NCBI GenBank assembly: GCA_900551705.1
Contig: URWY01000011.1
Coordinates: 1 to 26,352, forward strand
Length of the DNA stretch: 26,352 nt
Reading direction: 5' to 3'
DNA from: an uncultured Bacillota bacterium
Lineage (GTDB): Bacteria; Bacillota; Clostridia; Christensenellales; UBA1242
Within the stretch, counting starts at the first letter, position 1, and each line of letters opens with the position of its first letter. Below the pieces are notes generated by a model that did no database searches, was not told the origin of the DNA, and worked only from the letters and a program-made list of their open reading frames with translations. Made by a program: the position numbers and the translations under genes. Below are positions 7,254-14,762 of this stretch, in pieces.

Positions 7254-7931
7254 ATGAAAAAAATTTATATCGCATCATGCATAACAATTTGTTTATTGAT
7301 CTTGGCATTTTTGCTTGTCGGTTGCGGAAAGCAAAACAATAATGTTGCCGACAATCTTTCAGATGCCCGTTATGGTGTTTTTGACGCACAAAACGAGCAA
7401 CTTTCCACCACTTTTATATATGGTGAAAGGGAAAATCCGTATAAACCTGACGGTGTCAGCAACAGTAGAGTAAATTTTGGAATTATTTCTGTTGTATTCC
7501 CTCAAAAACAAACAGAAAATGAATTTGAATTTACTTTAAAATCTGGCGACAAAACCTTTACCGGCAAAATTGAAAAAAGTCCATTTACAGAAGAATATTT
7601 GGCAGATATTGGCAGCCAAATTACAACAAATGAGCCTATTGAATTAACTTTACAACTACCAACTGGCGAAACAAAATTAACACTTGAAAAACGCAGTGAA
7701 AATTGGGAAATCAACTTTGAAAAAGCACTTAAAATTGGCGAAAACGCTTTAAAAGACGAAATTAGCGAGATGTCAAAAAATGGCAGCATTGAATACTATT
7801 TAAAAATCATTTCAAACAACAAAACAAATTTCGGAACATACTTTTGGGCATTCACTGCAATCTCCGAAAATGGCGAAAAACATACAGTAATATTCTCACC
7901 TACAAATGAAACAATTCTTGTTAGGAACTAA
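7254..7931 (+). CDS. Small unassigned lipoprotein
   Basis: The 225-aa product begins with a basic KK, a hydrophobic core and the lipobox LLVGC (Cys24), so it is predicted to be exported and lipid-anchored. The rest is a hydrophilic, probably beta-rich domain (KSGDKTFTGKIEKS, ELTLQLPTGETKL) ending in an FSPTNET segment. I do not recognise a family. An in-frame ATG at 7239 would add five residues, but 7254 is preferred because AGGTG sits 5 nt upstream and the signal peptide then starts correctly with MKK. It follows the terminator of the 261-aa gene, and no clear promoter is visible between them. A palindrome lies directly upstream. Confidence 0.8.
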   Translation: MKKIYIASCITICLLILAFLLVGCGKQNNNVADNLSDARYGVFDAQNEQLSTTFIYGERENPYKPDGVSNSRVNFGIISVVFPQKQTENEFEFTLKSGDKTFTGKIEKSPFTEEYLADIGSQITTNEPIELTLQLPTGETKLTLEKRSENWEINFEKALKIGENALKDEISEMSKNGSIEYYLKIISNNKTNFGTYFWAFTAISENGEKHTVIFSPTNETILVRN

Positions 7932-7932
7932 T

Positions 7933-7964
7933 AAAAATCCGCCCGCTATGCAGGTGGACTTTTA
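7933..7964. terminator. Shared terminator between convergent genes
   Basis: An imperfect hairpin (AAAATCCGCC against GGTGGACTTTT with one bulge and a wobble) sits between the stop codons of the lipoprotein gene (7929-7931) and the gene ending at 7967. T-rich sequence flanks it on both strands, so it can serve both. Confidence 0.65.
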
Positions 7965-7966
7965 TT

Positions 7967-8755
7967 TTACTTTTTTTCTTGTTTTTTTACTATTTTATAA
8001 TATTGCGTGCAAGATTTTATAAGTTTATCAAAGAAACTCTCGTCAGTTATTCTAAGCGGTTCTTCATCATCTTCAAACTGCTCTGAAAGCATTGTTGAAA
8101 GCGTGTTCATTCCTAAAACTTCAAGATAAGGAACTTTGTTAAATTTCACTCTTGCCCTGCACATAAATGCAGCCCCTGGTTCGGTTTCATACTTGAAATA
8201 AATATTTTCACTCTTATTATCTTGTGATGGCAATTTAAAAGTTAAAACTTTCAAATTTGAAACATTTTCTTGCGTTTCGGCAATATATAAATCGTTTCGC
8301 AAATTACCTATTGAAAGTTCGTCAATTTTTTGTTGAGTGTTAAGCCTTTCATGCGTCAATTCGCTCTTTCTAATAAAATTGCCTAACTCGTCAAAAAAAT
8401 ATTCCGCTCTATATTTATAAGTATCGGTATCGTTGATTTTTTCAAACATATAGTAATTTTTTGAAGTTATTATTGTTAGCGTCAATGTTTTATCGTATGA
8501 ACATAAAATATATCGATTAGCATCGCTCATATTTTCTTTTTTTACATTTTTCAAATTTGTTACAACTTGATAATTTGTTTCGTCTTTTTTCTCTACCTTT
8601 ATATTTTCAAAAAAAACATTTTGATTGCCCATATATATACAAGAAAACACAATGCAATCGCTTAAATCTTTCAATAAACATTCAATTTTATGTTTAGAAA
8701 AATTGTTAGATAAATTTTCAATATCTTTTTCAAACTGTTCTTTTGAGTATATCAT
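7967..8755 (-). CDS. Unassigned 262-aa cytoplasmic protein, apparently leaderless
   Basis: No domain is recognised. The protein has no signal peptide or membrane segment and is rich in Lys, Glu, Asp, Asn and Tyr. It contains beta-prone stretches (TLTLTIITSKNYYMF, NIYFKYETEPG), an acidic patch EQFEDDEEP and a basic C-terminus (KIVKKQEKK). The open frame is intact and fills the space between neighbours. No Shine-Dalgarno site precedes the ATG, but a promoter (TTTACT, 17 bp, TACAAT) is placed so that the predicted transcription start is the A of the ATG. A palindrome lies in its spacer. It is divergent from the P-type ATPase gene, 112 nt away, and convergent with the lipoprotein gene. Confidence 0.75.
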   Translation of the reverse strand: MIYSKEQFEKDIENLSNNFSKHKIECLLKDLSDCIVFSCIYMGNQNVFFENIKVEKKDETNYQVVTNLKNVKKENMSDANRYILCSYDKTLTLTIITSKNYYMFEKINDTDTYKYRAEYFFDELGNFIRKSELTHERLNTQQKIDELSIGNLRNDLYIAETQENVSNLKVLTFKLPSQDNKSENIYFKYETEPGAAFMCRARVKFNKVPYLEVLGMNTLSTMLSEQFEDDEEPLRITDESFFDKLIKSCTQYYKIVKKQEKK

Positions 8756-8761
8756 GGTTTA

Positions 8762-8790
8762 ATTGTATAGCATTTAATGCTTTAAGTAAA
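8762..8790 (-). promoter_or_regulatory. Leaderless promoter of the 262-aa protein, with operator-like palindrome in its spacer
   Basis: Minus strand: -35 TTTACT (8785-8790), 17-bp spacer, -10 TACAAT (8762-8767). Counting seven bases past the -10 puts +1 at 8755, the first base of the ATG. The palindrome AGCATTTAATGCT (8769-8781) fills most of the spacer, where a bound protein would block RNA polymerase. Confidence 0.6.
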
Positions 8791-8809
8791 GCAAATTGCA
8801 GTTAATTCC

Positions 8810-8838
8810 TTGCAATATTTTTCGTTATATAGTAAAAT
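8810..8838 (+). promoter_or_regulatory. Promoter of the P-type ATPase-recF unit
   Basis: -35 TTGCAA (8810-8815), 17-bp spacer, -10 TAAAAT (8833-8838). It is divergent from the leaderless promoter, with about 20 bp between the two -35 boxes, so one regulator could act on both. Confidence 0.65.
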
Positions 8839-8867
8839 ACTATTAATATTGGAGATACTAAAAACAA

Positions 8868-11252
8868 ATGCGAAAAACTTGTAAAAACAGAGAAAATATA
8901 CATATTGAAAGATTTGAACCTTCTTTGCAGCAAGGCTTGTCTGATGAACAAGTTCAACAAAGAATAAAAGACAAATTAGTTAACAACACAAAGCAAAAAA
9001 CCTCAAAATCATATTTTAAAATATTTTTTGATAATATTTTCACATTTTTCAATATGATTTGGCTTTTGATTTTCATTGCCCTACTTCTTGTTAAGTCTTA
9101 TGTAAACTTATTCTTTATGGTTGTTATCGTTATGAACACTTCAATTGCGATTTTCCAAGAAATTCGCTCTAAAAAGACGGTTGAAAAGTTGTCCATGATA
9201 ACGCTTCCAAAAAGTTATGTAATTAGAAATGGCAATCAAGTTGAAATAACATCAGACCAAATTGTTTTGGACGATATCATATCCTTAGAAATTGGAAATC
9301 AAATTCCAACAGATGCTATCGTAATGGACGGAATAGTTGAAGTTAATGAAAGTTTACTAACAGGAGAAAGTAAACCAATTAAAAAACAAAAAGGCGACCA
9401 ACTTTTTGCTGGCAGTTTTATAACAAGCGGCAAATGTTATGCAAAAGCAGACAAAATTGGCAAGGATAGTTACATTCAAAACATCGCAGCCGCTGCAAAA
9501 AAATTTAAACAACCAAATTCAAATTTGTTTAGAGATTTGAACAAAATTATTAAATATATAGGTATTTTTATTATACCAATTGGCATTTTAACTTTTGTAA
9601 ATAGTTATTTATGGTCAGGCCCAAGCAGTTTAAGTAAAGCAGTTGAAGTAACTTGCGGCAGTTTAACAGGAATGATTCCAGCAGGAATGTTTTTGCTTAT
9701 CTCAGTTGCCCTTGCAGTTGGCGTTATCAAACTCGCACAAAAACGCACCCTTGTTCAAGACATTTATTCAATTGAAATGCTCGCTCGTTCAAATGTTTTA
9801 TGCTTAGATAAAACTGGAACAATCACAGACGGCACAATGAATGTTAAAGAACTTAAACTATATAACAATGCAAACGAAGAAGAAATTAAAAACGCAGTTG
9901 CAAATGTTCTATCTGCTCAAAACACATCAAATAACACATCAAGAGCGCTCGTAAATTATTTTGGCAACGAAGGCACGCTTAAAATGCACTACAACATTCC
10001 ATTTTCGTCAGATAGAAAATTCACAGCAACCTGCTTTGAAAATTTCGGAACATGCGTTTTTGGCGCTCGTGAATACATAAAAGCGAAAATGACTGACGAA
10101 ATGATAGCAGACATCAAAACTGCTACATCACAAGGTTATAGAGTTTTGGTTGTTGCAACTTCAAGCAAAATGATAGACTCAGACGAACTTCCAAACGACC
10201 TTGTTGCAAGCGCAATTATCGTTATTGAAGATACAATCAGAAAAGACGCAATCGAAACAATTAAATGGTTCAAGGAAAACGGCGTTGAAATCAAAATTAT
10301 TTCTGGTGACGACCCAGAAACTGTAAGTTCAATAGCAAAACGCGTTGGCGTTAGAAACGCTGATAAATTCATTAACCTTGAAGGAATGGCTCTTGACGAA
10401 GTTAAAAAAATTGCAGAAGAATACACCGTTTTCGGCAGAGTTACACCTGAACAAAAACACGCTATTATTCAACAACTCAAAACAAAAAATGTTGTCGCAA
10501 TGACTGGTGATGGCGTCAATGATACTCTCGCTTTAAAAGAAGCAGACTGCTCAATCGCAATGGCAGATGGTAGTGAAGTTGCAAGAAACATCTCTCACCT
10601 TGTGCTTTTAGATAGCCAATTTTCAACACTTCCAATGGTCGTTGAAGAAGGCAGACGCGTTATCAACAATGTTCAAAAATCTTCAACATTGTTCTTGATG
10701 AAAACAGTTATGATAATTCTGCTTTCTGTTATCCTTTTGGCTTGTAGAATAAAATACATTTTTGAACCGAAAAATATGTTCCTTTTAGAGTTCTTTGTTA
10801 TAGGTATGCCATCGTTCTTCTTGGCTTTGCAACCTAACAAAAAACTTATTCAAGGCGACTTTATTCCGTATGTTTTGAAACGCAGTTTACCTTATGGATT
10901 ATTGTTGCTTTTCAATGTTTTAACAGTTGTCGTTCTTCAAAAAACAAACTGCTTGCTTGCAAGTGAAGCCGTTACAGCAGCAACTATTGCTATGACCGCT
11001 TGCGGATTTTTAAATCTTATCTCACTTTGCATGCCATTTACAAAAATTAAACTTCTCGTTTGTTTATTCTCACTTGTCGGCATCACGCTCGGATCGCTAT
11101 TTCTCCCAATGTTCTTTGGACTTATAGATTTCTCATCAGCCACACTTAAAATTTGTTTAGTGCTTTTTATATTTAGTTTGTTAATGCACATAATTGCACT
11201 TAATATTACAATGATTTATCGTAGGAAAAAGGCAAAAAAACTTGAAAATTAA
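8868..11252 (+). CDS. P-type cation-transporting ATPase (CtpE-like branch)
   Basis: This membrane pump couples ATP hydrolysis to ion transport through an aspartyl-phosphate. The 794-aa protein has TGES at 165-168 (actuator domain), the phosphorylated Asp314 in DKTGT, a nucleotide-binding domain, TPEQKH, and the hinge TGDGVND at 546-552. About ten membrane segments can be seen, two hydrophobic pairs before DKTGT and about six after the hinge. There is no N-terminal metal-binding domain or CPC motif, so it is not a copper/cadmium pump. The M4 motif is IPAGM (P271), where Ca2+ pumps of the P2 group have PEGL. The ion is uncertain. The ribosome site GGAGA lies 12 nt upstream, longer than usual. 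Its end overlaps recF by 11 nt. Confidence 0.93.
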   Translation: MRKTCKNRENIHIERFEPSLQQGLSDEQVQQRIKDKLVNNTKQKTSKSYFKIFFDNIFTFFNMIWLLIFIALLLVKSYVNLFFMVVIVMNTSIAIFQEIRSKKTVEKLSMITLPKSYVIRNGNQVEITSDQIVLDDIISLEIGNQIPTDAIVMDGIVEVNESLLTGESKPIKKQKGDQLFAGSFITSGKCYAKADKIGKDSYIQNIAAAAKKFKQPNSNLFRDLNKIIKYIGIFIIPIGILTFVNSYLWSGPSSLSKAVEVTCGSLTGMIPAGMFLLISVALAVGVIKLAQKRTLVQDIYSIEMLARSNVLCLDKTGTITDGTMNVKELKLYNNANEEEIKNAVANVLSAQNTSNNTSRALVNYFGNEGTLKMHYNIPFSSDRKFTATCFENFGTCVFGAREYIKAKMTDEMIADIKTATSQGYRVLVVATSSKMIDSDELPNDLVASAIIVIEDTIRKDAIETIKWFKENGVEIKIISGDDPETVSSIAKRVGVRNADKFINLEGMALDEVKKIAEEYTVFGRVTPEQKHAIIQQLKTKNVVAMTGDGVNDTLALKEADCSIAMADGSEVARNISHLVLLDSQFSTLPMVVEEGRRVINNVQKSSTLFLMKTVMIILLSVILLACRIKYIFEPKNMFLLEFFVIGMPSFFLALQPNKKLIQGDFIPYVLKRSLPYGLLLLFNVLTVVVLQKTNCLLASEAVTAATIAMTACGFLNLISLCMPFTKIKLLVCLFSLVGITLGSLFLPMFFGLIDFSSATLKICLVLFIFSLLMHIIALNITMIYRRKKAKKLEN

Positions 11253-12420
11253 GAAAATTGAACTTAATAATTATAGAAACTATTCCAATTTAACTTTGGA
11301 ATTTTCTCCCGATGTCAATGTAATTGTCGGCAATAACGCACAAGGCAAAACAAATCTCTTAGAAGCAATTTTCTTTTCCGCTATTGGCAAATCGCTTAGA
11401 ACAAGCAAAGAAAATGATTTGATAAAATGGCAGGAATCAAACGCAAGGATTAAAACCGAAATCGAAAAAAAATTTGGCAAAAGCACTGTTGAAATTATAT
11501 TTTCAATTTCCAGCAAAAAAACCGTTAAAATCAACAATATTCCAATCAAAAGAATTGGAGAATTGCTCGGTGAACTTAGGTGCGTCTATTTCTCCCCTGA
11601 CGAACTCAAACTGATAAAAGAAAGCCCAGAGGATAGGCGCAGATTTATGGATATAGATATCTCTCAAACCTCAAAAACATACTTCTATTTGCTTGGTAAA
11701 TACGATAAAATTTTGGCGTCAAGAAACAAACTTTTAAAAGATTATAAAGACAAAATCAAAATTATCAAGACTTCAAAATCTTATAAACTATTAAAAGACG
11801 AACAAAACATTCAAAAGAGTGAAGAACTTAAAGATATGCTTGAAATATATGATGTTCAACTTGCCGAAACCGCAAGCAGAATTATTGTTTACAGGCAGAA
11901 TTTCATTGAAAGTTTAGCACCTTATGCAAATAAAGCCCACATGTTTTTGTCGTCAAATGAAGAGTCATTGATTTGCAAATATCAAACAGATTTTGACTTA
12001 AATACCGAAGAAATTGAACTTAAAGAAAAAGAAAAATTATATAATCTAATTTTGCTAGAACTCTATAAACAAAATTTTGAAAAAGATGTCTATTTGAGCC
12101 ACACAAGCATTGGCCCACATCGTGACGATATAGAAGTTTTGTTAAACGATATAGATGTTAGAAATTTTGGTTCGCAAGGTCAACAACGAACGGCTGCATT
12201 GTCTCTTAAACTCGCCGAGATTGAAATTATTCGCAATCAAACTGGCGAAACCCCTGTTTTGATTTTAGACGATGTTCTCAGCGAACTCGACTTAAATAGA
12301 AGAAAAAAACTTTTAAAATTCTGCTCGCTTTGTCAAACATTTATTAGCAGCACAGACATTGATGAAAGTTTGGAAAATTCAAAAATAATCAAAATTGAAA
12401 AAGGAAAAGTTGTTAGTTAA
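11242..12420 (+). CDS. recF: DNA replication and repair protein RecF
   Basis: RecF is the SMC-like ATPase that helps load RecA at single-strand gaps, with RecO and RecR. The 392-aa protein has the N-terminal KIKKIELNNYRNY, Walker A GNNAQGKT at 30-37, the ABC signature GSQGQQRTAALSLK near residue 312, and Walker B LILDDVLSELD near residue 340. Length is typical or slightly long. The start codon is TTG inside the end of the ATPase gene, since the canonical N-terminus begins there and AAAAAGG lies upstream; no ATG fits. It is coupled to a P-type ATPase rather than to dnaA-dnaN-gyrB. Its stop overlaps the convergent HU gene by 8 nt. Confidence 0.96.
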   Translation: MKIKKIELNNYRNYSNLTLEFSPDVNVIVGNNAQGKTNLLEAIFFSAIGKSLRTSKENDLIKWQESNARIKTEIEKKFGKSTVEIIFSISSKKTVKINNIPIKRIGELLGELRCVYFSPDELKLIKESPEDRRRFMDIDISQTSKTYFYLLGKYDKILASRNKLLKDYKDKIKIIKTSKSYKLLKDEQNIQKSEELKDMLEIYDVQLAETASRIIVYRQNFIESLAPYANKAHMFLSSNEESLICKYQTDFDLNTEEIELKEKEKLYNLILLELYKQNFEKDVYLSHTSIGPHRDDIEVLLNDIDVRNFGSQGQQRTAALSLKLAEIEIIRNQTGETPVLILDDVLSELDLNRRKKLLKFCSLCQTFISSTDIDESLENSKIIKIEKGKVVS

Positions 12421-12688
12421 ACATCTTTTCCTTTAATTTTTTACCGCTTTTAAAAATTGGAACGATTTTTTGCATAGTCGTTTCTTTTTTATTGGTTTGA
12501 GGGTTAAAATATTGCCTTTCATGCACAATTTTTGTTTCAAATTTGCCAAAACCTGAAATATAAACCTTTTCTCCCCTTTTCAGCACTTCTGATATTAATT
12601 CCGTTATCGCATCAACACACATCTTACACTCTTTGCTTGACAGCGTTGTTCGCTCGGTCGTTTTTTTTATGAGTTCATTTTTATTCAT
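12413..12688 (-). CDS. hup: HU-family DNA-binding protein
   Basis: HU is a small histone-like dimer that bends DNA non-specifically. The 91-aa length is typical, and the family landmarks are present: N-terminal MNKNELI, central ISGFGKFETK, the DNA-intercalating proline in FNPQTNKK, and the C-terminal FKSGKKLKE. The arm sequence is somewhat divergent, so a specialised paralogue rather than the main HU is possible. The ATG lacks a recognisable Shine-Dalgarno site. It lies 37 nt downstream of the SpoVB-like gene on the same strand and may be read from that transcript. Its 3' end overlaps recF by 8 nt. Confidence 0.93.
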   Translation of the reverse strand: MNKNELIKKTTERTTLSSKECKMCVDAITELISEVLKRGEKVYISGFGKFETKIVHERQYFNPQTNKKETTMQKIVPIFKSGKKLKEKMFN

Positions 12689-12725
12689 GCTTTAACTTTT
12701 AACATCATTTGAAGATTTTATACTT

Positions 12726-14366
12726 TTACTTCAAAACTTCATCGTCCAGTGCTTTAATTCTGAATTTGCTTTTAATCAAACAAAGTTTTTGACCATAAGG
12801 AACATATTTCATCTCGTCCATCGTGAAAACAGGCAAAACTAGCAAAGCAAAAGCGTATATGATAGCCGCAGTCACACCTGCAAAAATAAAACTTAAATTT
12901 GGCGTTATTATCAAATTGAACAAGTTATACACGCCAACCATAATGGCAACCGCAAGCCCACTTGCTAAAAACACGCTTGCAATTCTTTTTGCACCAATTT
13001 CAAATTGAATTCTACCTCTTAGCGAAATCAAATTTAAGCCACTTGACAAGATATAACACATAATTGACGCGACTGCCGCGCCATAAATATTCATAGGCGA
13101 AACAACAAGATAAATCGTTAAAATAATTTTGACCGCGCCAGCAAAAGCAAGATTTATAAGCGGAACAAAACTACGCCCAGACGCTTGCATTATTGATGTT
13201 GAAACCTGCAAAAATGAGATAGTCAAAATATTGATAGCCGATATTTTAAGCAAATAACTTGCAACTTTCAATGTTTCTGCGTCAGTTGCATGAGGATATA
13301 AAATCGACATGATATTATTTGAAAACAAGATGTAAACCAAAATACATGGAATTGATATTGCAAGAATAATTTTCAAACAAGTTGAAATTGCCTGGCTCGA
13401 CTTTTCACCTTTTTCCGCGTTATATGCAATCGCTGGCAAAATAGCGACTGATATGGCAAGTGCAGCAACTGTTGGGAAATTTATAAGCGAGTTGACCATG
13501 CCTGAATACACACCAAAAAGCGATGTCGATTGTGCGCTTGTACAACCCGATTTCATAAGTAAATTGATAACCAAAAAACTGTCAACCGCAAGAATTAATG
13601 GCAAAATTAAACTATTCAATGTTATTGGAAAACTTCGCTTTACAAGTAGCCACAAATCGCTCCAAAAACCATATTTGATTTCAGGTTCAATAACATCAAC
13701 TTCAACGCGCTTGACAAAGTAAGTTATCATCAGATACACAAGCGATAAGACTTCGCTAATTGTGATGCCTAGCAGCGCTCCAAACACACCAAAAGCAATT
13801 CCATCTCTTGCAAAAATTCCAGCCAATACAAGCCCTAAAACCAGTTTAACCGCCTGCTCAATTATCTGCGAAACTGCCGTAGGATACATGATTTGATAAC
13901 CTTGGAAATATCCCCTAAATGCCGTCAAAATTGACGAAAAAACAAGCGCAACAGAAATCGCTATATAACCAGTTGCAGCAAGCGAATTTCCTTGAAGTGC
14001 CGCAATATATTCGTTACAAAAAACAAATACAACAGAGAAAATTCCAGACAAAACAAAAAGCAACAAAAATGCGATTAAAAGAAATCTTTTTGCTCTTTCT
14101 GTTTCTCCCCTAGCCCTACATTCGGCAACAATTTTGGAAAGCGCAATAGGCACTCCGCCACTTGATAAAATTAAAATCAAAGAATAAACAGGAAAAACAA
14201 GTTGATAAATTCCAATTCCTTCGCTGCCTAAAATATTTGACAAAGGAACACGATAAAATGCCCCTAAAAGCTTACAAATTATTCCTGCAATAAGCAAAAT
14301 AAACGCCCCGCCAAGAATTTTTGACGATTTAGTTTTTTTTTCCTTTGCAGAACTGATTTTATTCAT
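12726..14366 (-). CDS. SpoVB/MurJ-like lipid flippase of the MOP superfamily
   Basis: The 546-aa polytopic membrane protein has about 14 hydrophobic segments and the conserved N-terminal GSEGIGIYQLVFPVYS region seen in SpoVB, MurJ and polysaccharide exporters (MVF/MATE-like). It also has AFRGYFQGYQIMYPTAVSQ, characteristic of the SpoVB branch. Members flip lipid-linked precursors such as lipid II; SpoVB acts in spore cortex synthesis. Which role applies cannot be decided here, since the same branch includes vegetative lipid II flippases. The ATG has no good ribosome site. It lies 50 nt after the DUF3343 gene and 37 nt before the HU gene, so a three-gene transcript is possible. Confidence 0.9.
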   Translation of the reverse strand: MNKISSAKEKKTKSSKILGGAFILLIAGIICKLLGAFYRVPLSNILGSEGIGIYQLVFPVYSLILILSSGGVPIALSKIVAECRARGETERAKRFLLIAFLLLFVLSGIFSVVFVFCNEYIAALQGNSLAATGYIAISVALVFSSILTAFRGYFQGYQIMYPTAVSQIIEQAVKLVLGLVLAGIFARDGIAFGVFGALLGITISEVLSLVYLMITYFVKRVEVDVIEPEIKYGFWSDLWLLVKRSFPITLNSLILPLILAVDSFLVINLLMKSGCTSAQSTSLFGVYSGMVNSLINFPTVAALAISVAILPAIAYNAEKGEKSSQAISTCLKIILAISIPCILVYILFSNNIMSILYPHATDAETLKVASYLLKISAINILTISFLQVSTSIMQASGRSFVPLINLAFAGAVKIILTIYLVVSPMNIYGAAVASIMCYILSSGLNLISLRGRIQFEIGAKRIASVFLASGLAVAIMVGVYNLFNLIITPNLSFIFAGVTAAIIYAFALLVLPVFTMDEMKYVPYGQKLCLIKSKFRIKALDDEVLK

Positions 14367-14416
14367 GCAATTAGTTTATTTATTTTTACATTTTATATTC
14401 AGTTAAGGTGAAAAAT

Positions 14417-14674
14417 TTAAACAGGAGTTATAACAATTCTACCACCCATTTGCTTTGCGTGATAAATTCCACCGAACGAGTCAAATTTTCTGCGAGATAG
14501 AATTTCTTTTGCCTTTTCAAGATATGCTGGATTGAATCTAACAGAAATTCCACACGAAACATTGATTTGTCTTGGCGTTGAAATAATCATCACATTCACA
14601 CCATAAGAACGCAAAATATTAGCAAAGTTTATCGTTTCTGTCCTCGCCCTAAAAACTGCAATCATGTATTCCAT
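14417..14674 (-). CDS. DUF3343 family small protein
   Basis: The 85-aa protein matches the pattern of the DUF3343 family, a putative sulfur/selenium carrier-like fold: an N-terminal beta strand (MIAVFRART), a helix, then STPRQINVSCGISVRF with a single conserved-looking Cys. The family is often found beside class V aminotransferase-type cysteine desulfurases and selenium genes, and here the divergent neighbour 88 nt away is exactly such an enzyme. The biochemical role is not established. The start has GGGGAAG about 6-9 nt upstream. Confidence 0.75.
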   Translation of the reverse strand: MEYMIAVFRARTETINFANILRSYGVNVMIISTPRQINVSCGISVRFNPAYLEKAKEILSRRKFDSFGGIYHAKQMGGRIVITPV

Positions 14675-14762
14675 AACTTTCTTCCCCTTTCACAAAATAT
14701 TTTCTTATATCACTATATTGATTAATGAGAATAAATGTTATTTTCACAAAGGGGGAAAAATT

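Noticed and set aside
11242..12420. recF as evidence that the replication origin lies here
   Set aside because: No dnaA, dnaN or gyrB is adjacent and I see no DnaA-box cluster, so recF alone does not indicate oriC.
14664..14762. In-frame N-terminal extension of the cysteine desulfurase
   Set aside because: It overlaps the divergent DUF3343 gene, has no ribosome site, and the family N-terminus starts at 14763 behind GGGGG.
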